A stretch of DNA of 64,000 nucleotides, taken from assembly GCA_024281675.1 (NCBI GenBank), contig JAMXAG010000003.1, forward strand, positions 1 to 64,000, in the 5' to 3' direction. Origin of the DNA: Nitrosomonas sp. Lineage in GTDB: Bacteria > Pseudomonadota > Gammaproteobacteria > Burkholderiales > Nitrosomonadaceae. Positions 36,231 through 45,280 of the stretch are shown piece by piece. The translations under genes and the position numbers were made by a program. Every line of letters starts with the position of its first letter. The first letter of the stretch is position 1. Below the pieces are notes generated by a model that saw nothing but the letters and a program-made list of their open reading frames with translations, ran no database searches and had not been told where the DNA came from.

Positions 36231-38521
36231 TGAAAATTTGGAAATTTATTGTTATCACACTCTTGGTTGCGGTTGTGGCAGGTTGTGCGATTAATAACAA
36301 GAGTTTTTTATCCAGAAATGCAAATTTTTCTGAAGGTCAAAAATTGGTCGAGCAAGGACAATATGAAGTAGGATTGCAGAAAATAGAGCAAGCATTGCGT
36401 GAGGAGCCGGAGAGTAAGGAAATTCGTGCAGTCATGATTCGCTTGAGTGATGAAATCGCTACCAAATTGCTATTTATAGCCGAGAACTATCGATTTTCGG
36501 GTGATTTAGCAAATTCAGAAAGAGAATATCTACGGATTCTCAATATGTTTCCGTCTCATGAGCGCGCCAAAGAAGGTCTTGATGCAATCAAATTGGAGCG
36601 GCGGCATATTGCGATTGTGGATTCAGCAAGAGCGCATTTGGCTGACAATAATGTATCCCAGGCCGAAACAATCGTAAGAGCGGTATTACAAGAGAATCCA
36701 CTGCAACAACATGCGCGTCAATTAATCGAGCAAATTAATGCCATGATGGCGCGCCCGGAAGTGACAGAATTATTGCTCGAATCTGCGTTCAAAAAGACTG
36801 TATCAATGGAATTTAAAGATACCGATTTGCGCTCGGTATTTGAAATCATGTCGCGTACTGCAGGGATTAATTTTGTATTCGATAAAGATGTGCGCCAAGA
36901 AAGTAAGGTTTCTATTTTTGTGCGTAAAAACACCATTGAAGATATTTTGAAATTGTTGCTGACGACCAATCAACTCGCTTATAAAGTACTCAATAATAAT
37001 TCTCTGCTGATTTATCCGAATACACCGGCCAAATTAAAAGACTATCAGGAATTGGTGGTGAAAAGTTTCCAAATAGCGCATACCGATGTGAAGCAGATGG
37101 TGGCGATGGTGCGTGGTATTGTTAAGGCAAAAGATATCTATGTTAACGAGCAATTGAATCTCTTTATCATGCGCGATACTTTAGAAGCGATTCGATTGAC
37201 TGAGCGATTAGTGACTTTAAATGATATTGCGGAACCGGAAGTGATACTGGATGTGGCTATTCTGGAAGTGTCTCGCTCAAATAATTTCTTATTAGGTCCC
37301 AAATTTCCTCAGCAGCTCACCTTTGCCGGCTCCGGAATAACAGCTGCAACAGCAGGAGCAAGCGCAGCGGCTTCACCTGGATTGACTCTACTTAATCAAG
37401 TTGGTTTTGATGGACTCAAAAGCTTTGCGGTAAACAATACAATGGTAATCGATTTTCTGCAAACTTTGTCGACTGGGGACATACTGGCCAATCCCCGAAT
37501 TCGGGTATCCAACAAGGAAAAAGCAAAAATTCATATTGGGGAGAAACGACCTTTCTTTACAGCCAATGTACAGCCAGGCATTAATTCCATTGTTACTTCA
37601 ACACCAACATTTGTTGATTTAGGGGTCAAGCTGGACGTAGAGCCTCGTATTGGATTACATAATGATGTTACCATGAAAGTTACGTTGGAAGTGAGTAGTA
37701 GAATTACCGATATACAAGGTCCTAGTAACGCTACTGCACCGTTAATCGGGACGCGGAATGCTGAAACAATACTGACCTTAAAGGATGGCGAAACGCAGGT
37801 ACTGGCCGGACTTATTGATAATAGGGAGACAAGAACAATCGGTGGGCTTGCGGGATTGTTTAACATTCCAGGGTTAGACCGATTGACATCAAGCCAGAAA
37901 GTCGAGCGTACAAAATCGGAAATCGTTTTATTGATTACGCCTCGTGTTGTTCGCAATCTTCCAAGGCCGACTAACCTTGAAAACGAGTACCATTTCGGTA
38001 CCGCCAGTGAAGCCGGTAAATTGCCAGTTAAAATTGATAGGACGGCGGCTCAATCGCTGGCGATTGCACCGGTAGGTACTGGGGCTGGTGGTATGAGGAG
38101 TGCTGCAGCGAACCCATTTGCGGTGGCGGAGCAATCAGCGGATGCAAATCCATTCGCGAATGCCGCATCTATGCCACCAACGCTGACATTGCAAGGGCCG
38201 GCAACGGTAGGGTTGGATAAAGAGTTTTCGGTGAATGTTCGTATGGTAGGTGCAAAAGCAACCGTCAATTCGGATGTGCAAGTCAGCTATGACTCGAATA
38301 CACTGGAACTGTTGGATGGCGGGCCCAAATCAGGTTCGCGTGCGCTTAAGCTCGGTAAGGATCAAGTGTTGGGTTTAGCGACGCAATTGCGTTTTAAAGT
38401 CATTACATCCAGTCCTGGCACGACAGAAGTCAGTGTGCAAAGTGCTACCGGGGAAGATATCGAAAATGGTGATACGGTTGAAGTGACGCTGCCGACCCCA
38501 GTGACGGTGACGATTAAATAG
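36227..38521 (+). CDS. Secretin with N-terminal TPR-like region and C-terminal cohesin-like domain
   Basis: The 764-residue protein begins with a lipoprotein signal (lipobox VVAGC, Cys20). Residues about 35-180 are helical and TPR-like (EGQKLVEQGQYEVGLQKIEQ). An STN/N0-like domain with FKDTDLRSVFEIMSRTAGIN follows at about 185-265, then an N1-type domain, and the secretin core (about 330-590) with DVAILEVSRSNNFLLG, PRIRVSNKEKAKIHIGEKRP and LAGLIDNRETRTIGGLAGLF. A linker with two ANPFA motifs (about 628-645) leads to a cohesin-like beta-sandwich (about 648-764) containing SVNVRMVGAKATVNSDVQVS. It should form the outer-membrane channel of this system. Extra terminal domains are unusual relative to classical GspD. 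Confidence 0.88.
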   Translation: MMKIWKFIVITLLVAVVAGCAINNKSFLSRNANFSEGQKLVEQGQYEVGLQKIEQALREEPESKEIRAVMIRLSDEIATKLLFIAENYRFSGDLANSEREYLRILNMFPSHERAKEGLDAIKLERRHIAIVDSARAHLADNNVSQAETIVRAVLQENPLQQHARQLIEQINAMMARPEVTELLLESAFKKTVSMEFKDTDLRSVFEIMSRTAGINFVFDKDVRQESKVSIFVRKNTIEDILKLLLTTNQLAYKVLNNNSLLIYPNTPAKLKDYQELVVKSFQIAHTDVKQMVAMVRGIVKAKDIYVNEQLNLFIMRDTLEAIRLTERLVTLNDIAEPEVILDVAILEVSRSNNFLLGPKFPQQLTFAGSGITAATAGASAAASPGLTLLNQVGFDGLKSFAVNNTMVIDFLQTLSTGDILANPRIRVSNKEKAKIHIGEKRPFFTANVQPGINSIVTSTPTFVDLGVKLDVEPRIGLHNDVTMKVTLEVSSRITDIQGPSNATAPLIGTRNAETILTLKDGETQVLAGLIDNRETRTIGGLAGLFNIPGLDRLTSSQKVERTKSEIVLLITPRVVRNLPRPTNLENEYHFGTASEAGKLPVKIDRTAAQSLAIAPVGTGAGGMRSAAANPFAVAEQSADANPFANAASMPPTLTLQGPATVGLDKEFSVNVRMVGAKATVNSDVQVSYDSNTLELLDGGPKSGSRALKLGKDQVLGLATQLRFKVITSSPGTTEVSVQSATGEDIENGDTVEVTLPTPVTVTIK

Positions 38522-38531
38522 TCTGGCGTTT

Positions 38532-39053
38532 ATGATATTGCCTCGCATGCTATTGCTTGAACGAAAGCAATATGGCTTTACTTTAATAGAACTTATGATC
38601 GTGGTGGCTATCATGGCGATATTGGCGACAGCATCGCTGCCATTTCGAGAACTGGTGATACAGCGGGAAAAAGAAATCGAACTGCGTATCGCATTGCGGC
38701 AAATACGTAATGCAATTGATGCTTATAAGCAAGCGAGTGATGATGGGCGTATCACAAAAAAAGCGGATCAATCCGGTTACCCGCCGCGCTTGGAAGAATT
38801 GGTGATGGGGGTACCGGATGCCAAAAGCCCCCAGAAAAAAAATATTTACTTTCTACGCCGTTTGCCTCGTGATCCGATGTTTGTTGAATTGGATATTGCT
38901 GGTACCGGTGTGGCAACTCCGACGGTTGATACCTGGGGAAAACGTAGCTATGAAAGTCCCTCCGATAGCCCTAAGGAAGGTGATGACGTGTTTGATGTCT
39001 ATTCACTTTCTGAAGCTAAGGGATTAAATGGTATTCCCTATAAAGAATGGTGA
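38532..39053 (+). CDS. Type II secretion pseudopilin (GspG-like)
   Basis: The 173-residue protein has a short leader ending KQYG, cleavage motif G-FTLIE and hydrophobic helix LMIVVAIMAILATASLPF. The globular domain has GYPPRLEELV, RLPRDPMFVE, DTWGKRSYES and DVFDVYSLSEAKGLNGIPYK, ending EW. This is a GspG-type C-terminal pattern with a disordered acidic loop. It lies 10 bp after the secretin stop and overlaps the next pseudopilin by 7 bp. A minor or alternative major pseudopilin role is likely. Confidence 0.85.
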   Translation: MILPRMLLLERKQYGFTLIELMIVVAIMAILATASLPFRELVIQREKEIELRIALRQIRNAIDAYKQASDDGRITKKADQSGYPPRLEELVMGVPDAKSPQKKNIYFLRRLPRDPMFVELDIAGTGVATPTVDTWGKRSYESPSDSPKEGDDVFDVYSLSEAKGLNGIPYKEW

Positions 39054-39442
39054 TCAAGGTGGAAAAACGCTATCAACACAATGGATTCACTCTGATCGAA
39101 TTATTGGTAGTGATGGCTATTATCGCCACACTACTCAGTTTGGTTGCACCACGTTATTTTAATTCATTAAATAAAGCCAAAGAAGCTGTCCTACGCCAAG
39201 ATCTTGTCATGATGCGCAATGCCATTGATCAGTTTTATTCGGATTTCGGTAAATACCCACTGGATTTAGAAGAAATGGTGGATAAAAAATATTTGCGGAA
39301 TATACCGGTGGATCCTTTTACCGAAAGTAAAGAAACTTGGATCGTCATGCCGCCGCCTAATCTGATGGATTCCGGCGTGTACAATGTTCACAGCGGTTAT
39401 CGAGAACGAGCTTTAGATGGCACTTTTTACGAGGAATGGTAA
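39047..39442 (+). CDS. Type II secretion pseudopilin (GspG-like)
   Basis: The 131-residue protein has leader MVIKVEKRYQHNG, cleavage motif G-FTLIE and helix LLVVMAIIATLLSLVAPRYF. A globular part follows with DFGKYPLDLEEMV, NIPVDPFTESKETW and VYNVHSGYRERALDGTFY, ending EEW. A shorter minor pseudopilin of the same operon is the best reading. An alternative start at the fifth codon region (GTG) is possible. Spacing to the next gene is 35 bp, the first real gap since gspG. Confidence 0.85.
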   Translation: MVIKVEKRYQHNGFTLIELLVVMAIIATLLSLVAPRYFNSLNKAKEAVLRQDLVMMRNAIDQFYSDFGKYPLDLEEMVDKKYLRNIPVDPFTESKETWIVMPPPNLMDSGVYNVHSGYRERALDGTFYEEW

Positions 39443-39477
39443 GAGATTCTGTTCTTGTGAGTTTTTTAGGTTAGCTT

Positions 39478-40458
39478 ATGGTTAAGTCAGCGCAGCAAGG
39501 ATTCGTTTACCTTTGGGCACTTTATACCGTTGCGCTTGCTGGCATAGCGATGGCTGCAGCAGCACATGTTTGGCAAGCAAAATCGCTACGTGAGAAAGAA
39601 GCAGAGTTGATGTTTATTGGTGAACAATTTCGCCTTGCGATTAAGTCGTATCAAAGTACAGGTACAAAACAATTTCCCAAAACATTGGAAGATTTAGTGG
39701 AAGATAAGCGCACTCCAAATGTTGTTCGTCATCTACGTAAAATCTATGTGGACCCGATGACCAACACGACCGAATGGGGAATTGTCGAAGAAGCACCTCC
39801 AAATACTAACCAAAGTGCTGCTGGTAATGCTGCGACTGCCAATAATCCCACTGCTGCCGGGAATAAAACGGCAACGGGTAATCAGCAGGCAGGAAGCTCG
39901 GGTGGTCTGGGCAGCAGCGGTGGATTAGGAAGTTCTTCCTCGTCCACTAATAATCCTGCAAGCTCAAATAATGCTTTAACACCGAGTGGAACTGCTGCAA
40001 CCTCGGGAAGCACGGCTACTACACCTGGTACAACTTCCACTTCCACCAATCCTGCATCGAATAATACTGCAACCGGAAAGAGCGTCGGTTCAAGTCTTGG
40101 AAAGAATTTGGAAAAGAGAGTGACCGGCGTTTATAGTTTATCGGAAAAGAAACCTATTAAAAAAAGTCAATTTCCAGAACAATATAAAAAGTTCTCTGAG
40201 GCGCTAACTTATCAAGATTGGCAATTTGTTTACAAACCTGGAGATAATAAAGGCTCAGCGGGTGGAGCGGCTGCTAACCCAGCAAAACCGAATACCGGTG
40301 CAGGAGGTGCTGGCTCATCATCAGCTTCTCCATTTGCATCGCAAGCAGGTTCTGGATCTGGAACATCCTCTAAATCTTCAGCTTCACCTTTTGGTCAACC
40401 ATCCGCAAATAAAGAATCAGATTCGTCGAGTGGGGCTGCTTCCCCATTCGGAAGATAG
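39478..40458 (+). CDS. Pseudopilin-like protein with low-complexity insertions
   Basis: This is a 326-residue protein. The N-terminus MVKSAQQG-FVYLW lacks the Glu5 of classical pseudopilins, as GspK-type tip proteins do, followed by the helix ALYTVALAGIAMAAAAHVW. The pseudopilin fold resumes as TKQFPKTLEDLVEDKRTPNV and YVDPMTNTTEWGIVEE. It is then interrupted by about 95 residues of Asn/Thr/Ser/Gly/Ala repeats (about 110-205) and continues at GVYSLSEKKPIKKSQF and YQDWQFVY. A second low-complexity tail (259-326) contains three SPF motifs. The insertion falls where the sister pseudopilins have only a short loop. It is the last gene of the operon. Confidence 0.72.
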   Translation: MVKSAQQGFVYLWALYTVALAGIAMAAAAHVWQAKSLREKEAELMFIGEQFRLAIKSYQSTGTKQFPKTLEDLVEDKRTPNVVRHLRKIYVDPMTNTTEWGIVEEAPPNTNQSAAGNAATANNPTAAGNKTATGNQQAGSSGGLGSSGGLGSSSSSTNNPASSNNALTPSGTAATSGSTATTPGTTSTSTNPASNNTATGKSVGSSLGKNLEKRVTGVYSLSEKKPIKKSQFPEQYKKFSEALTYQDWQFVYKPGDNKGSAGGAAANPAKPNTGAGGAGSSSASPFASQAGSGSGTSSKSSASPFGQPSANKESDSSSGAASPFGR

Positions 40459-40842
40459 TTGGGCCTTTCGCGCAAACTTTCCAGGCAGCGCAATAACCAA
40501 CTACAATCCAGGCGGGCTATGGTACATGTCGATAATGCTGTGCTATCACTGTTTCTATCGGTTCCTAGCCTATCAATCCAGATATCTAGTTTAAAAAATT
40601 CCCTTTGCGAGTGCGGCGCGTGACATCATCTTCTGAAAAACCTCATACCAATCACTTCAATGAATTGATTTAAAATGAAATTGTAGTGTTTCATACAACC
40701 AAATCGCCTCCTGCCGTGTAAAGATTTCATATTTTTTGAAGCTGCCGATCCAAGATGGAGATTGATGTGGTTTTTTCAGGAGCGACTACTTAATTCTTGC
40801 CAAATAGGAGGAGATCTGTTGGTTTTGGAAGATAGGACGCTA
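40459..40842. other. Intergenic region after the secretion operon
   Basis: These 384 bp separate the convergent pseudopilin-like and TRAP genes. No intrinsic terminator with a clear T-run, no tRNA and no convincing coding frame were recognised. An open frame that continues the plus-strand reading in another phase (to 40594) shows no family features. Decayed coding or transposon sequence cannot be excluded, but nothing identifiable was found. Confidence 0.4.
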
Positions 40843-41898
40843 CTACCTTAACTGTAGGTAGTCTGCATCAGTAATTCTAGACCATTCTTTTGCTTTATCT
40901 AAAAAAGCTTTTTGGCTGTTGATAATTTTGCCTGCCAAGGGTGATTTTATGGCTATTTCATTCAATAATTCGTGGTTCGCTTGTTTAAATACTCGCAAAA
41001 CATCGTCTGGAAAAGTACGAATTTTAATATCGTTTTTTTTCTTCATTTCTTGCCATGCTATCGTATTACGGAAAAATGACTCCGATAACATGTCAAAAGA
41101 TGCTTCTTTTGCAGCTACCGTGATAATTATCCTGATGTCTTCTGGTAAAGTGTCGAAGCTGTTCTTATTAATAAAAATGTGTAATTCTGCACCAGGCTCA
41201 TGCCAGCCAGTATAGTAAAAGGGGGCTATTTTATGAAAACCTAGCTTTTCATCATTCGCAGGCCCTGCCCATTCGACTGCATCAATCGTGCCTTTTTCTA
41301 GTGAAGTATACAATTCGCCAGGGGGGATACTGATGGGTTTCATGCCGACCTTGCTAACGACTTCGCCAGCAAGACCTGGAATGCGCATTTTTAGACCTTT
41401 TAAATCTGAAATCGAATGAATTTCTTTTCTGAACCATCCCCCCATTTGTAAATGAGTATTTCCAGCAGGGAATGCTACGATATTGTGGCGTGCATAGACC
41501 TCATCTAGTAGTTCCAGACCCCCGCCGTAATAATACCAAGCATTCATTTCAGTTGGAGTCATGCCAAATGGCGTGGTGGTAAAGAATGTGGTTGCAGGAT
41601 CTTTACCTTTATAATAGTACGATGCTGTATGCCCCATTTCGTATGCACCGGAGCGTACCATGTCAAAAATTCCTAACGGCGCTTTGTGTTTGCCAGGTGA
41701 GTCGACAGTGATTCGCATACGTCCCGCAGACATTTTTTCAACATTGCTGGCAAAACGGTGCACATTGTTGTGAAACATTGGCGTTCCGTCTGGCCAAGAC
41801 ATGGCTAGACGCCAATGGAACGTTTGAGCTGATGCAGTTGCAATAAACGCTGCACAAAAAAACACAATGGACAAAGATAGGTTTGAGATAAAACTCAT
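40843..41898 (-). CDS. TRAP transporter solute-binding protein, DctP family
   Basis: The 351-residue protein has a cleavable signal peptide (about 1-24, ending ATASA) and the DctP fold: FHWRLAMSWPDGTPMFHNNV, GMTPTEMNAWYYYGGGLELL, GGWFRKEIHSISDLKGLKMR with the conserved substrate-carboxylate Arg, and GTIDAVEWAGPANDEKLG. The latter resembles proteins that bind 2-oxoacids or related organic acids. No DctQ or DctM membrane subunit is adjacent, so it is an orphan here. It lies 69 bp downstream of clpA on the same strand. The ligand is not readable with confidence. Confidence 0.9.
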   Translation of the reverse strand: MSFISNLSLSIVFFCAAFIATASAQTFHWRLAMSWPDGTPMFHNNVHRFASNVEKMSAGRMRITVDSPGKHKAPLGIFDMVRSGAYEMGHTASYYYKGKDPATTFFTTTPFGMTPTEMNAWYYYGGGLELLDEVYARHNIVAFPAGNTHLQMGGWFRKEIHSISDLKGLKMRIPGLAGEVVSKVGMKPISIPPGELYTSLEKGTIDAVEWAGPANDEKLGFHKIAPFYYTGWHEPGAELHIFINKNSFDTLPEDIRIIITVAAKEASFDMLSESFFRNTIAWQEMKKKNDIKIRTFPDDVLRVFKQANHELLNEIAIKSPLAGKIINSQKAFLDKAKEWSRITDADYLQLR

Positions 41899-41967
41899 GA
41901 CATTGATACTATTCTAATGCTGATTATGGATTAATAAGGTACAGAACGATTGAATAAATTACTATGG

Positions 41968-44223
41968 TCAAATGACTGCATGTTCTTTCTCAAATGTTAG
42001 CGCTACTTTATCGTTTTTATCAATATCTACATTGATTTTGCCGCCATTTACTAAACGGCCAAATAAAAGCTCATCGGCTAATGCGCTGCGAATAGAGTCT
42101 TGAATGAGTCTTTCCATCGGGCGGGCACCCATTAGTGGGTCAAAACCATGCTTAGCAAGATATTTGCGCAAAGGTTCACTGAAAGTCGCTTCAACTTTCT
42201 TTTCATGCAGCTGTGTTTCAAGTTGAATTAGAAACTTATCGACCACACGTAAGATAATTTCTTCGTTTAGAGGTGCAAACGAGACAATTGCATCAAGCCG
42301 ATTGCGAAATTCAGGAGTAAAAAGTTTCTTGATATCTATTAACTCGTCACCAATTGATTTTGATTGGGTAAATCCAATGGCGGTCTTTGTTAAGGCTTCT
42401 GCACCGGCATTTGTCGTCATAATAATGATGACATTACGGAAATCCGATTTGCGCCCATTATTATCCGTTAATGTTCCATAATCCATGACTTGCAATAAAA
42501 TATTAAAGATATCGGTATGTGCTTTTTCAATTTCATCTAAAAGCAACACAGAATGTGGGTGTTTGTTTATGGCTTCGGTTAATAATCCGCCTTGATCGTA
42601 GCCTACATAACCTGGTGGAGCGCCAATTAGCCGTGATACGGCATGTCGCTCCATATACTCTGACATGTCGAAACGATGTAGATGGATACCTAGGGCATAT
42701 GAGAGTTGTCGGGCGACTTCGGTTTTACCAACACCTGTTGGGCCTGAAAATAAGAATGAGCCGACTGGTTTTTGTGGATTTCCCAATCCACTCCTTGACA
42801 TTTTGATTGCCGAAGCGAGCGAATTGATTGCGCTATCCTGTCCGAATACAATTGCTTTCATATCACGCTCCAATGTTTTTAATTTATTACGGTCATTGGT
42901 AGAGATATTTTGTGGTGGAATGCGCGCAATTTTGGCAACTACATTCTCAATTTCAGTTTTGCCGATAACCCGGCGTTGCCTAGATTTTGGCAATATTCGT
43001 TGAACTGCACCGGCCTCATCTAATACGTCAATTGCTTTGTCCGGTAAATGCCGGTCATTGATATAGCGAGCTGAGAGTTCAGCTGCTGATACCAATGCAC
43101 TGTATGTGTATTTTATCTTATGATGTTGTTCATATCGCGACTTGAGCCCACGCAGAATGGCTACTGTTTCGTCAACACTTGGTTCATGAATTTCAATCTG
43201 TTGGAAGCGTCGCGATAGAGCACGGTCTTTCTCGAAAATCCCGCGATACTCATTATAAGTGGTGGCTCCGATGCAGCGTAATTGCCCTGAATTTAGAATG
43301 GGTTTTAAGAGATTGGATGCATCCAATACTCCACCTGATGCCGCTCCTGCGCCAATTAAAGTATGTATTTCATCAATAAATAAAATGGCAAAAGGATTGT
43401 CTGTCAATTGCTTTAACAGTGTTTTTAATCGTTGTTCAAAATCACCACGATATTTTGTGCCAGCGAGTAGAGCTCCCATATCCAGTGCATAAATTTGATG
43501 CTTCAAAAGCAAATCTGGAACATTTTCTTCAACAATGCGTTTTGCTAAGCCTTCCGCAATGGCAGTTTTCCCGACCCCTGCTTCTCCGACTAATAATGGA
43601 TTATTTTTGCGACGACGGCATAATGTTTGTATGACACGTTCGACTTCTTTTTCTCGCCCAACTAGAGGATCTATCTTATTCAATAGTGCTTGATGATTCA
43701 GATTTACTGTGTAGTTTTCAAGTAATCCGGAAGAATTCGAATCTTGCTCGCTATCCACTTCATTCACAGCTTTTGCATTGTTTTCTTGTGGTACTTTACG
43801 GATATTATGTGAAATGTAATTGACTACATCCAAGCGTGTTATTCCCCTTTGTTCCAGAAAATAAACAGCATGCGAGTCTTTCTCACCGAAAATAGATACT
43901 AAAACATTGGCACCAGTAACTTCTTTTTTGCCGGATGATTGGACATGGAGTATGGCTCTCTGAATAACACGTTGAAAGCCCAGTGTGGGCTGCGTGTCTA
44001 CATCATCATTACCACTAATGATGGGGGTGTGGCGCGCAATATGGTCTGTCAATGCAGCACGAAGATCAGAAATTTCTATTAGACAAGCATTTAATACTTC
44101 GGCAGCGCTCGTGTTGTCTAACATTGCCAGCAATAGGTGTTCAACAGTGATAAATTCATATCTTTTTTGTCTGGATTCTACAAATGCCATATGTAAGCTA
44201 ACTTCTAAATCAGGGGCGATCAT
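41968..44223 (-). CDS. clpA: ATP-dependent Clp protease ATP-binding subunit ClpA
   Basis: ClpA is the hexameric unfoldase that feeds proteins to ClpP. The 751-residue protein has the double-Clp N-domain (1-145, [12 protein letters not shown]), AAA1 with Walker [14 protein letters not shown] (near 211), the short linker without the long ClpB middle coiled coil, and AAA2 with [13 protein letters not shown] (near 493) and the GYVGYDQGG loop. A ClpP-binding IGL-type loop is expected in AAA2 and was not clearly located. The gene follows clpS by 1 bp, the standard clpS-clpA operon. Its ATG at 44223 matches the usual N-terminus [14 protein letters not shown]. Confidence 0.97.
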   Translation of the reverse strand: MIAPDLEVSLHMAFVESRQKRYEFITVEHLLLAMLDNTSAAEVLNACLIEISDLRAALTDHIARHTPIISGNDDVDTQPTLGFQRVIQRAILHVQSSGKKEVTGANVLVSIFGEKDSHAVYFLEQRGITRLDVVNYISHNIRKVPQENNAKAVNEVDSEQDSNSSGLLENYTVNLNHQALLNKIDPLVGREKEVERVIQTLCRRRKNNPLLVGEAGVGKTAIAEGLAKRIVEENVPDLLLKHQIYALDMGALLAGTKYRGDFEQRLKTLLKQLTDNPFAILFIDEIHTLIGAGAASGGVLDASNLLKPILNSGQLRCIGATTYNEYRGIFEKDRALSRRFQQIEIHEPSVDETVAILRGLKSRYEQHHKIKYTYSALVSAAELSARYINDRHLPDKAIDVLDEAGAVQRILPKSRQRRVIGKTEIENVVAKIARIPPQNISTNDRNKLKTLERDMKAIVFGQDSAINSLASAIKMSRSGLGNPQKPVGSFLFSGPTGVGKTEVARQLSYALGIHLHRFDMSEYMERHAVSRLIGAPPGYVGYDQGGLLTEAINKHPHSVLLLDEIEKAHTDIFNILLQVMDYGTLTDNNGRKSDFRNVIIIMTTNAGAEALTKTAIGFTQSKSIGDELIDIKKLFTPEFRNRLDAIVSFAPLNEEIILRVVDKFLIQLETQLHEKKVEATFSEPLRKYLAKHGFDPLMGARPMERLIQDSIRSALADELLFGRLVNGGKINVDIDKNDKVALTFEKEHAVI

Positions 44224-44224
44224 A

Positions 44225-44545
44225 TTAATTTTTCTCCATTACACACTTTAGCGGATGTTTGTTTCTTATAGCAAAATCAATCACTTGATTAACTTTAGTG
44301 CTTGCAATGTCGCTGGTATAAACACCACATACACCTACTCCTTCGGTATGTATTTTTAACATTACATGAGTTGCTTGTTCTTGATTCATTGAAAAGAATA
44401 GTATTAGCACCTCAATAACAAATTCCATCGGAGTGTAGTCATCATTTAATAGTAATATCTTATACAACGGAGGAATTTTTTCTTTGGATTTTTCTTGCCG
44501 TTGTTTAAGTTTTAGTGTGGCAGCTTCCAATTTCTGTTCTGTCAT
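44225..44545 (-). CDS. clpS: ATP-dependent Clp protease adaptor ClpS
   Basis: ClpS binds N-degron substrates and delivers them to ClpA. The 106-residue protein has a flexible N-terminal extension of about 27 residues and then the core [20 protein letters not shown], with the substrate-pocket Asn-Asp-Asp and Met, followed by [19 protein letters not shown] with the His of the binding pocket and the GVCG turn. Both length and motifs are standard. It immediately precedes clpA on the same strand and faces away from the cold-shock gene 285 bp further on. No second adaptor gene is present in the window. Confidence 0.97.
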   Translation of the reverse strand: MTEQKLEAATLKLKQRQEKSKEKIPPLYKILLLNDDYTPMEFVIEVLILFFSMNQEQATHVMLKIHTEGVGVCGVYTSDIASTKVNQVIDFAIRNKHPLKCVMEKN

Positions 44546-44830
44546 AAAAATAAGTAGTATTTTTTATTTTTGCTTAATGAGTTAGTATAAAGTACATTGT
44601 CATCAACATATTTGAAGATTACGATAAAATTTTCAAGCCCCTTATTACTAAGGACAGATGTAATATTTTCAATAAATATACTGTAATCACTTGACTTTAA
44701 CGCTGAATTTGCGTAAAACAGCACGTGGCGTTTGGCTTCAAGTTCTCTGCGGCACCTGCATCAACCGTTAATAGTCTTGAAATTCAAATAGTATTAGGGT
44801 TTCCGGCCCAGTTTTTTATAGGAAGTAGAA

Positions 44831-45034
44831 ATGGCAACAGGTACAGTAAAATGGTTTAATGATTCTAAAGGTTTTGGTTTTATTACTCCTGATGATGGTA
44901 GCGAAGATTTATTCGCACACTTTTCAGCAATCAATATGTCCGGGTTTAAAACACTTAAAGAAGGCCAGAAAGTTAGTTTTGACGTTACACAAGGGCCAAA
45001 AGGAAAGCAAGCCTCTAACATCCAATCCGTTTAA
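44831..45034 (+). CDS. Cold-shock domain protein, CspA family
   Basis: The 67-residue single cold-shock domain has RNP1 KGFGFI and RNP2 LFAHFS with [11 protein letters not shown] at the start and a short C-terminus. It binds single-stranded RNA/DNA and acts as an RNA chaperone. The ATG follows AGGAAG at 44820-44825. The 285 bp upstream to clpS would allow the long structured leader common in csp genes, although no specific cold-box was identified. A strong terminator follows 105 bp after the stop. Which CspA paralogue it is cannot be decided. Confidence 0.95.
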   Translation: MATGTVKWFNDSKGFGFITPDDGSEDLFAHFSAINMSGFKTLKEGQKVSFDVTQGPKGKQASNIQSV

Positions 45035-45139
45035 CTGCTTGTTCGAATATGAAAGCTGACGTCGACTGAATTTGAGTTTTTATAGTTGTTTTATGTGATA
45101 AAGTTAGCGCAGAGATCATAAAGATTTGCAGAAAAACCT

Positions 45140-45170
45140 GCCTCTTGTTCTTGAACAAGAGGCTTTTTTT
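45140..45170 (+). terminator. Rho-independent terminator after the cold-shock gene
   Basis: GCCTCTTGTTC (45140-45150) pairs perfectly with GAACAAGAGGC (45153-45163), giving up to 11 bp, and is followed by a run of T residues from 45164. The two-base apex probably opens to a larger loop in RNA. It lies between the cold-shock gene and the convergent icd gene. Confidence 0.92.
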
Positions 45171-45280
45171 CGTGTATTTTTGTATAATTTTGCAACTATA
45201 GGACGATTGAGTTACTGTTTGCTAATTAATTTTCTGTAAATCCACTCCAATATATAAACTTCCAAAAACATACATATGCT

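Noticed and set aside
44542-44724. Minus-strand frame of 60 codons upstream of clpS
   Set aside because: AT-rich, no family match, and located in the probable leader/promoter region between clpS and the cold-shock gene.
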